Shown: positions 11,549-23,590 of the stretch, piece by piece | How positions within the stretch are numbered: the stretch's first letter is position 1 | Layout: every line of letters starts with the position of its first letter | Assembly: GCA_946902875.1 (NCBI GenBank) | Contig: OX336345.1 | Coordinates: 15,407,395 to 15,471,394, forward strand | Direction of reading: 5' to 3' | Length of the DNA stretch: 64,000 nucleotides | Origin: Nematopogon swammerdamellus | Lineage: Eukaryota > Arthropoda > Insecta > Lepidoptera > Adelidae | Notes under the pieces: generated by a model | What the model was told of the DNA's origin: nothing | The model's input: the letters and a program-made list of their open reading frames with translations, nothing else | Database searches by the model: none | Translations under genes and position numbers: made by a program

Positions 11549-13554
11549 GTTCTCTGGAACAGGTTAAATATAATGTAGAATATAAAACTATTTCCTTGAT
11601 AAACCTCTGAAAAAGTTGATAATTTTAACTACTAAACGTAGCCAGTTTAGTGAACATTAAAATTTTCAAAAATCAAATATCTCACATTTATGTTTTGCCT
11701 GCACGTGGGGTTATTCCGCATAGGTGTCATGCCAAGAGAGAATGAAGAACAGAAGTGTGCAAAGACAATTTAAAAAAATAAACTGACATGGTTTGCTGTC
11801 ACCAGGACACCGCCTGCCACAGCCATGATGCCTGACCATCACGATCCTACATCATGCTGACCATTTTAGTTAGTTGTCATACTCATTATACTGACATACC
11901 ATGTCTGTGTTTCGCTTTCGTCGTGGCGGCCTTCTCCCATTCCACTCTGTAGTTTACGAATACCCAGTTTAGTTGTTCTACGTTTTCGATGTATAATAGC
12001 AATCCCCCGTACCTTCAAGCATTCACCGCGCGCACGTCAGGGCCGATATTTTGGCGACTCCATCGATCACTGCGCGCTCGGACACGGTTCCATTTTCCGA
12101 TGCTTTCGCTCAATAAAGCAGCGAGTGGCCTGGACCTTTACTATAAATCAGAAACTTTTTTTTTTCAAAGACATCGAGGAAACTTACTTCCGTTTGTCCG
12201 TTTCTGAAGTGCGGAGCTTGAAGGCGGAATGTATGCTGCAAGACAGCTGCAAGTAATAAGGCTTGAGAGTGCCAGAGAAATATTTGATCGTCGCTAACAT
12301 ATATATTTTAATAAAATATATTATGCCAGTCACATATACTCGTAGGTTGTTTTAACACTAGGTGCAGTGCAAGTCATTAAGTTTGGGGACACAGACAAAA
12401 CATACATACATTTCTAAAATTATCATCATTCACTCTGTGGAAATAGTCGTTAGGAATATGCTCTTTATTAGCTTTAGGTTGTTTCTATGGTCGCTAGTAA
12501 TATATAAATTCGATGGGTCGCTAGGCTTTGAATTATTATCATGCTAGTTATTTCCGTGACTTCGCCCGCCCGCGGCCAAATATCCTATTACCATAGAATT
12601 AACCTTCGATCCATCGATCTTCTTCGATATCTTTCAACGTTAAGAGGACAGAGATGGCACTACCATTGGCACTACATTGTATAAAATAACGCCTTTAGTC
12701 CCTAAAACAAACTGTTTCACAGACAGCTGACGCTATTTTGATTTTTCTTATGTGCCTGTTAGACAGTTAAATGGCCGAACAGACAAACACCCAGGAGGGT
12801 TCTAATGACAGCATTTCACCTTTGGCGCAACTGAATTTTATAGTAAGTGTCTATATGATGAGCATAAGTATTTTTGGTTACTTACGTATGTAGTTGAGTT
12901 GGCGGAATCGGCCCATTTGTTATCCGCCACAATGGGTTCTCAGAACTTGAGTGAAATAATAATGACAAACATGACGTGTCGATGACTTCACCTCTAGTCA
13001 GCTCTTAATCTGTGTTTGTCGGTACACATATTCCTGCTTCATATCACACCAGCAGCATGTATTGCGCCGAATGTGGAGGGGAGGTGATGTTGCTCTCATT
13101 GGTGATCAGCTGTTTTAGCTGTAACTTCAACATTATTTCAATAAACAATCCTGCTTGATTAACGTTTTCCGTTCCAACTCTTGAATAAGTAGACCGGAGG
13201 AAAATGTATTCTTAGGTCCATTTGCGTGGAGGAGGATTACACTCTGATTCAGCGAATCTTAGCATTATCTTGCGAAAATGTACCTATATCTTTTTTATTT
13301 TTACTGAAAAGCAAACAAGACATGTGCATAAAACTAACAGACATGGCATAAAAAACCCAGCAGCGCCTTCCACGAAACCATTAACAAATGGACGTATCAT
13401 TGAAACAAATAAAATGCGTGGAATAATCCTAGATTTGTGGGACTATAGACAACCAGACGAATCTCCATTCCCATAATTCAGCCTTATCGATAGATCACAG
13501 ATAATAGGCAGCCTTTAGTTATGTTCTAATGTTAATTTAATATTTTTTATGTCT
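11549..13554. other. Intergenic, no gene seen
   Basis: Unique AT-rich DNA. Short ORFs (72, 61, 84 codons) lack domain or codon signals. A GC-richer patch at 12005-12090 has no convincing frame. Confidence 0.45.
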
Positions 13555-13775
13555 CACCTTTTTATGTTTCTGTACCCATCACGGAAGCCTATTACTAAAC
13601 CTAAGCCGTCTGTCTGTCTGTATTTCTGCTGTATCTTTGGAACCGTAATAGGTAGCCGGTCGGTTGCAATTTTCACAGAATTTTGTGTGTTAGTATTATT
13701 ATGGTAAAATTTACGAATTAAGGGGTCTTGAACAACTATCTTAATTTTCAGAAGAGCACCATCTTTCACCAATAC
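13555..13775 (-). repeat. Dispersed repeat B fragment (TGTC-associated)
   Basis: Family seen many times here: the plus form starts AAGTGCGAGTCGGACTCGCG, carries GGGCTACCTATTACGGTTCA and a GACA microsatellite, and ends CTTAGTAATAGGCTTCCGTA. This copy is in the reverse orientation and truncated. Confidence 0.6.
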
Positions 13776-14095
13776 ATGGCGGTACGGGCGAGTGCCACTC
13801 TAAAGTAAAATAACAAATAATAACGGGCTTAAAACTCTCGCACGAGAGCGTGTAGAAAACTGGCAATAACTGAATAATTTTTTTCAAACCCGACACCTAA
13901 ATCAATAATATCGTCCCATGCTACGAGGAAAAAATAAATACAGGCGGGGCGCATTAAAAGTAATACACAATATCACACCGAATTGTTACCAATTATATAC
14001 AAAACTGACGTATGATAACACTTTCGTGGAACTGATTTGATGCCCTACTTACCTCTATAATTTTTTTTCCTCGAAGGTCTCATGTACTCAAAAAG

Positions 14096-14590
14096 AGTAC
14101 CGTGTGGGGCCAGTACTTAAAAAGAATATCCCCACTGCATCTCTCCCCATGCATGTCGTAAAAGGCGACTAAGGGATAAGGACAAGATGAAGGAAGAAGG
14201 GCGACAGGTCCGCCACCAACCGTACCTTGGCACGGTACTTCCACTGAGTCATCCAGCAGGTGGGTCTTCGTGCCTTACTTGCTGCTTGATCGATTGAATC
14301 TTGCTCGAATACTTTGCGAAACGTGGTGGTGGTTGTTGTGCTGTAATTACTTACTACCTTACTCGGTGGTAGGGTTCAACCCGCCCGGGTTGGTACCAAC
14401 GCACTGAATGAAACGTCGGTCGAAACGGCTATGTAAATAGTTTTTGTTTTCCGTCCAGTTCAGTGTAGCCGGCACGATCGAAGGGAAGCACTGACATGGC
14501 ACCTAGTTCACCCGGTGTTATGGGCTGACATCACGGATGTTGTAGGTGATGTAGCCAATCGTTTCAGTTTCCATAAACATAAAAAAACAG
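14096..14590 (+). mobile_element. SINE-A copy, long variant
   Basis: Family defined in this window: a 3' part with GGTAGGGTTYAACCCGCCCG, GAAACGGCTATGTAAATAG, TTCCGTCCAGTTCAGTGTAG and a terminal CCGTGTCAGTTTCCAT followed by poly(A). This copy begins GTACCGTGTGGGGCC and ends in an A-rich tail. Confidence 0.7.
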
Positions 14591-15032
14591 AGTTCTTGCA
14601 GCACAAAACCGATTACTCTGCTTACCCCGATTGTTGGGATTCAGCGAGTGTGATATGTATGTATGTCTCATGTAAGTACTATATCCACATCAGGTTTGTG
14701 CAATTTGCCTTCTCGGCTTCTTCATAACTTCAGTACAGGAAGTCATTAGTGGAGCACCCGGGGCTCCTGCGTGGTTCCCGCCCGGCACCGCAACCTCCGA
14801 CGAGGTCTCTAGTCTAGCGTATCTCGCTTGCAGGAGTTTGACTTTTTGCTTACCCGGTTTTGTTGTAGGTGCCGGGAAAGCGAGACGCTTGCAGCTTGCA
14901 GCTCTACTGGGATACCAACAACGCGAGGTTAGTGCAGTTTTTATGCATGTGGTCCTGCCCTGCACGGACAAGAAGGGTGATGGAGCAGTAAATTATTATA
15001 ATGACGTAGAGATACGAGTAATATAACCAACT

Positions 15033-15415
15033 TTTTTTTTTATGGAAACTGACACGGTTGGCCACATCACCTACAACGTCCGTGATGTCAGCCCATAACA
15101 CCGGGTGAACTAGGTGCCATGTCAGTGCTTCCCCCTTTGATCGTGCCGGCTACACTGAACTGGTCGGAAAACACAAACTATTTACATAGCCGTTTCGACC
15201 GACGTTTCATTCAGTGCGGTGGTACCAACCCGGGCGGGTTAGACCCTACCACCAAGTAAGATTAGGAGGAAAGGGACCTACAGTTTTACGAGGAATCCGA
15301 ACCTCGGTCAGCCTCCAACGGTCAGCGGTCACCCATCCAAAGACTGACCGCACCCAGCGTTGCTTAACATTCAATAGCGACAGTTGACTGTCTGCACCAC
15401 TGAGCTATCGAGGCT
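15033..15415 (-). mobile_element. SINE-A, near full-length copy with tRNA-like head
   Basis: Minus strand reads CCTCGATAGCTCAGTGGTGC (A-box TAGCTCAGTGG), then GAGGTTCGGATTCCTCG (B-box), the CCCGCCCGGGTTGG body and a terminal TTTCCAT plus poly(A) tail. This is the copy that shows the family is tRNA-derived. Confidence 0.75.
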
Positions 15416-15432
15416 AACTTGTACATATTTGT

Positions 15433-15840
15433 ACCGTGTGGGGCCGGTACTTTAAAATAATAGCCCCACTGCATCTCTCCCCGTGTATGTCGTAAAATTG
15501 ACAAGATGCCGTTCTAATGGACGACAGGGAAGCCACCTATCTTCTTGGCACGGTCTTTCCATCGAGTCATTGGGTAGGTGGGTCTTCGCGCCTTACTTGC
15601 TGCTTGATAGTTATTATGCCCGAATACTTAGCTAAACGTGGTGGTCGGTGTTGTGCGGCAATTTACCAAAGTCAGTTTGTTTAGCTCAATTGTAGGGATA
15701 CAGCGTGTGGTATGTAACGCTACAGTCTCAGCAGCTCGGTGCTGCAATGGATCGATGTGCACACCCGGGCGCGGTCAGAATTTGGATGGATGTACGTTCC
15801 GGCTGAGCGTGGCTCGGATTCCGCGTAAAACTGTAGGTGG
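15433..15840 (+). mobile_element. SINE-A related, diverged long variant
   Basis: Shares GTACCGTGTGGGGCCGGTAC, CCCCACTGCATCTCTCCCC and GTGGGTCTTCGCGCCTTACT with the copy at 14096; it then shows a degraded tRNA-like head (GGTGCTGCAATGG) and ends in GTAAAACTGTAGGTGGCCTC. Confidence 0.55.
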
Positions 15841-15867
15841 CCTCCATTTACCAAAGAGTAAACTACT

Positions 15868-16360
15868 TATACACGGTGTTAACTTTTTGCGCGACATTTC
15901 AATTTTATTACTGAATAATAAACCATTTCGTATACTGATTATTTTGTGGTACTTAAAAATAAAATGTAAAATAGTTAAAAAAAATTTGCATATTTTATTA
16001 ATAATTTTACCTCAACGACAATTTATCTTTGGAATGGTGTAGCGAGCGCCTCCGCGCGCCTGCGACCGTGTGTAACTGTGTACCCAGCTGACTGACAACG
16101 TGTCGCGCGCTAGCTGTTGTATCGTGTCGATATGAATGTGAATTTTTTGGTTTATTTGAAAAATTACCCAACTTTCGATTTTTTTGGTAAAGCAGTGCGA
16201 TTCCTATTACGAAATACCATGTTTTTATACCAAATATAGAAATTGAAAATTTTAAAACCAAAGCTCAAAAAAAAACCTTACCCCCTTTTTCGGCATCAGT
16301 ATGTGACCCAGAATAACCCCCTTTCGGGAATGTCGCCCATTAAAGTTAACACCGTGTATA
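15868..16360. mobile_element. ~490-bp terminal-inverted-repeat element
   Basis: TATACACGGTGTTAACTTT at the left pairs with AAAGTTAACACCGTGTATA at the right; the inner TGCGCGACATT/AATGTCGCCCA parts also pair. TA at both ends suggests a Tc1/mariner-type target. An 84-codon minus ORF inside shows no recognisable domain. Confidence 0.75.
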
Positions 16361-17157
16361 CTAAGAGGTACAGTTGATTTAATTTAATTTATATTTTATT
16401 CGAGAAATAAATTTTTATTCATAAAGGAAGCTGCGTTGCTGTTGCGAAAGAATTTGAAAAAAATTGAATTTGAAACATTTTGAAAAAAAAAGTCAAATAA
16501 ATATGATAGCCGATTTCTAATTTGCAATTGTACTAATTACACATATTTAACACTGAACAATATATAGAAAAGCCTACAACGTTTACAATAAAATTCCAAA
16601 AAAACATCCGTGAAGAGAAACAATACAAGCAAATTAGCACCCGAATACAAAATAATTGGCTCCTAGGAAAAAGCTTCTATGTACGAGCTAAAATATTTCA
16701 ACATACATCAAATATTTAATTAAACATATCGACTGGGCGAAGACGGCCGCCAATCGCTGTTCTGTGGGTTGGATAGCTGACGAGGAACATTATACAAGGA
16801 ACGTTGTAGGTAATAGCTAACTTATAAATATTATAACTATTTATAACACTGTATTAACACATGCCTAAATAGAACCCAATACATTATTTGATTATACGAC
16901 ATATTTACTTCGAAACCTACTTAGTTTATTTATGTAGTTATTAGTACTGACATATCTATAGAGTTGTTTCCCTTCTGTAAATAGGAGTTTATGTGTACAC
17001 GGAAGACAGGAGTTTATGCAAACACCTTCCGAGTACTCGGATATTGATGTTGGAGAGCCTACAGTAGTCCACGTGACTCGATTCAAACTTACGAGCAGAA
17101 TTTACATAAGCCCAACCTGCCTGTGCTAAGGGCTACAGGAAGGGTATTAAATGTTTA

Positions 17158-17240
17158 CATACATACATACAACGTCACACCTGTCTCCCAATGGGGTTGG
17201 AAGAGACGACGAATCTCCACGTCCCACGATCCTGATAGAC
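17158..17240 (+). repeat. Dispersed repeat C (LINE-like fragment)
   Basis: CATACATACATACAACGTCA, CACCTGTCTCCCAATGGGGT and TCTCCACGTCCCACGATCCT. The same block is found reversed at 29440-29560 and 49530-49630. Confidence 0.55.
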
Positions 17241-17454
17241 GTCGATAAAAAATGTTCTTCATATATGCTCATCGGTTACGAGTACTACGCACTATACTCT
17301 TTTGAGCACATGCACGATCTGGTTTAGGTACGTGCGTCTTGGGCGACCCTTCCCGACTCTTCCACTCACATTCGCTTCATAAATCTTTTTATTTAGCCTC
17401 CTATAACATCCATTCTTCCACCGCGACCGAACCATTATTGCACTCAAATAAAAT

Positions 17455-17835
17455 ATGGGCAAACGTCTGTCTGTCTGTCTATCTGTCTGTCCGTCCGTCC
17501 GTCCGTCCGTCTGTCCATCTGTCTGTCCGAGGGCTGTATCACTTGAACCGTAATAGGTAGTGCGTTGAAATTTTCACAGAATATGTGTTACTATGACCGA
17601 TATAACAACAAATAATAAAAATAAGAAACAGTAAAAAAACACGGGGTTTTCCATAGAAGAAACCAAAGAGTGTATGCGCGCTCGCCATCTACCGAATAGA
17701 GTGTTGAGCATTTTAACTAATCATGAAATTTAACTAATATGAAGCATTTCATAACACGCCATAGATGGAGTGAGTGGCGCTAACCATGACACGGCGATAA
17801 GGAACCCTCGGTGCGCGAATTCGACTTCGGTTTTT
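17455..17835 (-). repeat. Dispersed repeat B copy
   Basis: Reverse orientation: the TGTC run, GAACCGTAATAGGTAG, TTTTCACAGAATATGTG, and the left-end motif GAACCCTCGGTGCGCG. Its inner part matches the plus-oriented copy at 18958. Confidence 0.7.
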
Positions 17836-17935
17836 TATAGAAACTGACACGGTTGGCTACATCACCTACAGCATCCGTAGTGTCAGCCCATAGCACCGGG
17901 TGAACTTGGTGCCATGTCAGTGCTTCCCTTAATTT
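17836..17935 (-). mobile_element. SINE-A 3' fragment
   Basis: Complement of the CACTGACATGGCACC to TCAGTTTC tail region, ending in a poly(T)/A tail; truncated to about 100 bp. Confidence 0.7.
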
Positions 17936-18210
17936 GCATAAGAAAAGCTACGGGGACAGGAAGTGCTTCTTTAAAATAATTTTGAGAGTGTGAATGGGAG
18001 AAGAGAGACGGAGATTGACAGGTAGTTGGTTATCGAGTATCGTGAAGGAGTCGGAATATAATGTAGTGGAATGGGACCGAGTTATCGTTTGACCTTAAAG
18101 ATAGCCCGTGGGAACTGATAAAGGAAAATATATCACTTAGTATTTAGAAGCATTGGGCTTGAACAGTGTGCAGTAGAGAAGTGATAATGACTAACTTATG
18201 TATGTACATA

Positions 18211-18350
18211 TCATCATCATCATCATCATCAGCCTGTATCGGTCCACTGCTGGACATAGGCCTCTCCCAAGGCACGCCACCACACGCGGTCTTCCGCTCT
18301 TCTCATCCATCCACTCCCGGCTACCTTTTTTAGGTCATCTGTCCACCTAG
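18211..18350 (-). mobile_element. RTE-type LINE, 3' end fragment
   Basis: Minus strand encodes RWTDDLKKVAGSGWMRRAED, then ALGEAYVQQWTDTG and a stop, the C-terminus typical of RTE-clade LINEs, followed by a (TGA)n tail. Strongly 5' truncated. Confidence 0.7.
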
Positions 18351-18957
18351 CTATAGTATGTACATATGCATGTTGTAATTTCATCATGACGCACTTTTCT
18401 TTCATCATCATCATCAATATAGTATTTTGTCGTAGTTCCAGGTTCAAATCGTGGTCGGGGCGTATTTTTTTTATTATTATTATAAGTAAAGTGTACCTTC
18501 AGTGTTCGTTAATTCAGTTAAGTATATAATAAAGATATACGTCATTCAGTTAAGGACCTACATAAATAAAGGCACACTTCATTTAGCTTAAGAGCCAGAA
18601 TTAAATAAAATTCCATCAAATAAACAATGCTACGAAGCCGGCGTCTGAGCATAAAAAATATGAGGGGTGAAAAAGCAATCACTTTCTGTAAAAATTATAA
18701 CGCCCAGTGCAGCCGAATCACGCCCTTTCGCCTGTAATTGTCGGTTAGGGGCCGTGAGTTCTCTAATATGGTTATATTGGGTTCGCAGGATACTATCTCT
18801 CGGCCGAGGTTGGGCCAGCTCGACCCTCACCCCACGTCACCTCTGACGATGAGTTTTCTTAGGAGATGTAATAGGAAGCGGAATCATAAATACTATTTCC
18901 TACCGACTATGAATGTAGTAAAGTATAGATAGATACTTTAAACTATAGAATTAGTTA

Positions 18958-19315
18958 AAAAACCGGCCAAGTGCGAGTCGAACTCGCGAATCGAGGGTTC
19001 CGTATCGCCATATCATGGTCAGTGCTACTCACGCCATCTATGGCGTGTTTTATGAAATGCTTCATATTAGTTAAAATTCATGATTAGTTAAAAATTTTCA
19101 TAGGTACTGTTTTCGGTAGATGGCACGCATACACTTTTTAGTTTCTTCCATGGGGACCCCCGTGTTTTTTTACTTTTTCTTTTTTTTATTATTTGTTTAT
19201 ACATCGGCCATAATACCACATATTCTGTGAAAAATTCAACGGGCTACCTATTACGGTTCAAGAGATAGCCCTCGGACAGACAGACAGACAGACAGACGGC
19301 GTATAGATAGATAGC
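18958..19315 (+). repeat. Dispersed repeat B copy
   Basis: AAACCGGCCAAGTGCGAGTC start, TACCTATTACGGTTCAAGAG, then (CAGA)n. It forms an inverted pair with 17455-17835. Confidence 0.7.
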
Positions 19316-19660
19316 ATAGAGTAGCCATACATAAACTGACCATACGCGCCGGCATTGTTCTTGCGTCCCGTATTGTACGAGACAGTCCCGTATTTTAAAG
19401 ATGTGTCCCGTAAAATACAAAACTGGTGAAATATTTTATTTTGAAAAAGTTATCTCGAAGAAGAGGCAAAATATTTCTCGGAGCAAATTGGCAGTACTAT
19501 TACAGACGCGCCAAATGATGTTCCAAATAAATATTTCCGCTATATTAATAATTTAAACTTTTTCCAAAACTAATGTTTTTAAGTTTACTCTGTTATATAT
19601 TAATTATATCCATTTTTATGTTTTCGGATTAACAGTAGTATGTTTAGCTTACATAAGTCG

Positions 19661-19693
19661 ACGTTTCGCCCGCTACGTCACGGGCTTCTTCAG
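19661..19693 (-). ncRNA. Hammerhead-like core, orphan copy
   Basis: Minus strand reads CTGAAGAAGCCCG, an 8-nt loop, CGGGC then GAAAC: CUGANGA, stem II and GAAA boxes with one extra base before the stem. Stem III and the cleavage triplet are not evident. Probably a remnant of a Penelope-like terminal repeat, since no RT is nearby. Confidence 0.3.
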
Positions 19694-19957
19694 GGACTGC
19701 GGGAGTTCCTGGAGCCGACGACGTCTGGTGTCCGTTGTACCAGATGTCAAACTTCAAATAACTTTTTTCCAAAACTTCAAATATTTTTCCTTTTCATAGA
19801 ACTGAGTAATTAACTCTAGGTATATCCCCTGATAAATTAACTCTATATGTCGGTTGCTTCAGTCGATTGCACCCTCAACTATGGACTAGGCAATTATAAT
19901 AACAAACAAACAGACTTACAAACAAACAAACACTGCTCTTTACAGCATGTCGTCAGC

Positions 19958-20262
19958 CTCGGTAGCTCAGTGGCGCGGTCGGTTGACTGGCGGTCTGATC
20001 ATAAGCACACCTGGGCGCGGTCAGTGGATGGATGGATGACCGCTCGACGCTCACTTTAAACTGTAGGTCCCTTCCAATCTTACCTTACTAGGTGGTAGGG
20101 TTTAACCCGCCCGTGTTGGTACCACCGCACTGAATGAAAGGTCGGTTGAAATGGCTATGTAAATAGTTGATGTTTTCCGTCCAGTTCAGTGTAGCCGGCA
20201 CGACCGAGGGGAAGCAGGAAACTGTCGACCGACCGCACCACTGAGCTACCGAGTCTGACAAT
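19958..20262 (+). mobile_element. SINE-A with intact A-box head, plus an inverted head fragment
   Basis: Starts CCTCGGTAGCTCAGTGGCGC and continues through ACCCGCCCGTGTTGG to GCACGACCGAGGGGAAGC. It then switches at about 20217 to a minus-strand head (ACCACTGAGCTACCGAG), so two copies are fused. Confidence 0.65.
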
Positions 20263-20589
20263 ATATTAAGCATACAATAATTCTTCACAAGCCGATTTTG
20301 TGATAGATATTCCGGGTACTTATTTCTATGGTCAGAACGCAAATTACCACCTGAGGCAGCCTACTCAACTCACATCCCCAAATCAGGGAAAATATCGGGG
20401 CATTGTGTAAAATCAGATTCTACTCTACGTATGCCCCTGCCCTGCAGTGTAATTCGGGTGAAAAAAAAACCAACACAAAAATAAGTAACATTAATATATT
20501 GTGTGGTGATCGGTGGTGATACGGAATTACGGAACCCTCGGCGCGTGAGTCCGACTCATATTTGGCCGGATTTTAATTATTGTTATTTT

Positions 20590-21000
20590 TTTATGTAATC
20601 CGGTATGGGTGGCTGAGTCAGAGGGGCCAAAACACATGCTCCGATCAGCCAATATCACATCCGAGAAGGTAGGTGCCACACGGGAGACTTCCCTTTGGAT
20701 CTCGCTTTGGATTGATGGCTATACTGGACTAGAGGACAACACAGCCGGGGCTTTTATGCGACCATCTTACATCAAGTAAGGTGGTACCAACCCAGTCGGC
20801 TACAATTTGAGCACTACCTAGTAAGGGGCAAGGGAAGGGACCTACAGTTTTACACCGGTTCCGAAATGTGAAGCACCAGGTGCAGGTATGCACGTAAATT
20901 TTTCCACCAGAAAAAAAGTTATTGGTACCTACCGGATTCGAACCTCGAACCTCTCGCAAGAGAAGCCGACGACGCCCGGGCCACTCGGCCGCCCGCCTCA
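20590..21000 (-). mobile_element. SINE-B copy (tRNA-derived)
   Basis: Minus strand starts GGCGGCCGAGTGGCC (tRNA A-box-like) with GAGGTTCGAATCC (B-box) and ends with GCCACCCATACCGGATTACA plus A tail. Same family as the copy at 37730. Confidence 0.7.
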
Positions 21001-21114
21001 AATGTTTTGTTTTACTTTGGAATCACTATAATCACACCTAGTTTGACGCTTGTGTGTATTACCGTTTCTACGATAGAGCAAAAACAAAACAAAAACGTTG
21101 AAAAAAAAAAGTTT

Positions 21115-21290
21115 CTTTAATGGGAACCCCGCTTATTTTTGTATTTATTGTTCTTGTTATTGGATAGAATATCCGCCATAATAACATATATTTTGTGAAA
21201 ATTTCAACGGGTTACCTATTACGGTTTAAAAGATGAAGGACAGACGGACAGACAGCGCAGGCTTAGTAATAGGAACCCTAAAATAGACTT
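21115..21290 (+). repeat. Dispersed repeat B fragment
   Basis: ATCCGCCATAATAACATATA, GGTTACCTATTACGGTTTAA, a short GACA run and CTTAGTAATAGGAACCC. A reverse head fragment of the same family sits at about 20545-20580. Confidence 0.6.
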
Positions 21291-22501
21291 TCAAGTGAGG
21301 TGATTTGACGTGAAGTGATTTTACGTGAAGTGAATCTTTCAAGCGTACTGAATCTTTCAAGCCAGTGAGTTGAGTGTTCTTGTAAGACTCCGGCAAAAAG
21401 CTTGTACTTTTGATGCAAATACGAATATTTTCCAGTTAAATAATTATGGCGAATATTTCCACATTCTTTATAATTATTTTGCTTCAGAACTGTGAAAGTT
21501 TTTTCCCATTTTTATTTGAGAATTAGATATAGAAGATTGTCTTGTATAGAATCCGAAAGCATAACTACATGGTTTTTTTACTTACAAATATTTCACTAAT
21601 AATTAATTAGTAAGTTTATAAGCAAGTACCTACCTACCATATTATTTATCATGAAAATTATTTCCAATCTCATTACAGCACCTCTTTCATTTGCCGTACT
21701 TACTAACTTGTACTACAGACAGAGTAGCTCAAAGGTCGACTTGTCAGCACCTTTTATAAGTACGAGTATATAAAGGTAAACAGTTTGAGGTTCGCGGATT
21801 TCAAAAACTGCCGACTAGATTTTTTCAAATATTAAACGCAGAGGTGAGCTTAGTCGGGCCGGAATCGCATTCAAGTAAATAATACTTGCAAATTTTATGA
21901 CCGCCCGTAATCTGGCGAGAATGAACCTTGAAAAATGAAATCTGTATTTTTTTGAATAAAATTAAACAAAGCTGCAAACCCCGTGCTCTAAGGGTTAGTT
22001 AACTTCTCCCCCCGCCCCACTTCTCATCCCCCACCGACGACGCAGAGGTAAACGTTTTTTATCTCCCACGCAAATTCGCATGGAAATTTCACCTCACCCG
22101 AGACAGTACGCCTGTTCAAACAATGTCAACATGAGCCTGTTGGAAAGTGCTCGGTCGCACTCTATCGATACACCCTGGGATAGAAACCCAAATAGGTCGC
22201 AGCATAAGAGCTATTTGTAATTAAATAGCTCAGAAGAAATATTATAGTGACTCTAAATATGGGAATTTCGAAAGGTTATCAATATACGTACCGACCGGCA
22301 TACTTTACTAGGCACCCCACGGTAGGGCTAGCGGCGAGTTCGGAGTTGTCGCTCCCACTCGCTCACTGAAGACAAACTGAGAGCGGAAATGGCATTTGAA
22401 GATGACGCGTTTAGTTACCGCTTTTGTCGGGTGTCCAGGTAGTGGAGTTCAGAGTTTAGAGAGAGTAGAGCTTAGGCGAGACTTGGCGCCTGAACATGAA
22501 C

Positions 22502-22791
22502 CTCTATTAGCAATTTATCGCTACTAGCAATTTCTTACGATCAGTGTCACTCGCTCCAACGGCCTTCTGAATGCGTCGTCTAATGAGACTGAGCTGCGAC
22601 TCGGCTACCGCTGTTTTTGCATTTAGCGATAATAGGTAGTAGAGAAGTGCGTCCCTATTCTCTATCAACGATTATAGCAAAAATAGTGGTAGTCGCAGCT
22701 CTGTCTCACTAGCTGCGCATTGAGAAGTCCGTTGGAGCGAGTGAGACAGATCACGAGAAATTGCTAGCAGCGATGAATATTGCTAATAGAG
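22502..22791. mobile_element. 290-bp foldback element
   Basis: CTCTATTAGCAATTTATCGC at the left pairs with the right end ATGAATATTGCTAATAGAG; inner arms TCACTCGCTCCAACGG and CCGTTGGAGCGAGTGAG also pair. Arms of roughly 130 bp with mismatches form a long hairpin. Superfamily not identified. Confidence 0.7.
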
Positions 22792-22924
22792 AATTTTACG
22801 TCTAATATGCCTACGAAGCTTAAACCACATGCAATAGGCAGAGTCAAATAAAGTACATATATTGTTGCGAACAGACTATAGAGTCCGCAGATAATTTTGT
22901 CGTTGTTGCGCTCACTGTCCTTTG

Positions 22925-23100
22925 GTGCCAAAATTAGTAGGTGAGTTCAGCGATCGGTGACGTAGTGTCGGCAAGGGCGGTAGACGGGGGGACAGCGGAG
23001 GGAGTGTATGATGGTGGGGGTGGAACAATGCATGGGGGTGATTCCCGCGGACGCAGCGGCGGCGACGGCAGCGACTCACGAGGGGTGCCATAGTAAGGGT
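22925..23100 (-). other. GC-rich, proline-rich coding-like island
   Basis: Minus strand has an open frame GTPRESLPSPPLRPRESPPC... with G/C-rich third positions ending at a stop, and a second overlapping frame starting MAPLVSRC. The two frames conflict and there is no homologue I recognise. It may be an exon of an unseen gene or a CpG-rich regulatory element. Confidence 0.25.
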
Positions 23101-23503
23101 GATTTTGTCTGCTATTGCTTGGGTAATTATTTCTTTATTTAACCTTTTTTGGTGTTCCACACTTTTGGACTTACGTACAAAAAAAAAACATACGCCATGC
23201 GTGTCACGTACCATAGTCTCTTTGAACCTATACCTCACTGTAGTTTTTGGCAGTGCACGTGGCCAATTGAAGAATGTAATATGTTGTGAAGGACATCATC
23301 CTTACAACATATTAAAGTAAAAGTGTGGAGAGATGTCAGCGTCCTTCGCCTCCACAGGTTGGCTGCGCAGCTTGCTGTTGTGTGGGCTACTGCCTGGTGG
23401 TTTCTGAATTGGAAATATTTAAATGCGGTCTTCGATCTTTCATGAAGCTGTGGCCAGGTGCCGCCACAATGTCCTAGTCTTGCTTGTATAGACACACGGT
23501 AGC

Positions 23504-23590
23504 GTTACATTCGTAGCTTTCTCACACACAGTTATAATTACATTCGTAGCTTTCTCACACACAGTTAGCATTAAATTCGTAGCTTTCCTT
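23504..23590 (+). repeat. Three-copy minisatellite
   Basis: ACATTCGTAGCTTTCTCACA, CACAGTTA repeated with ~33-38-bp period; the third copy is partial (AAATTCGTAGCTTTC). Confidence 0.8.

Noticed and set aside
14904..15101. ORFs starting MLWADITDVVGDVANR (also at 14515)
   Set aside because: Translated SINE-A 3' ends, not protein genes; the repeated peptide only reflects the repeat family.
15638..16042. 134-codon ORF
   Set aside because: Runs from a degraded SINE into an inverted-repeat element; a chance fusion of two repeats.
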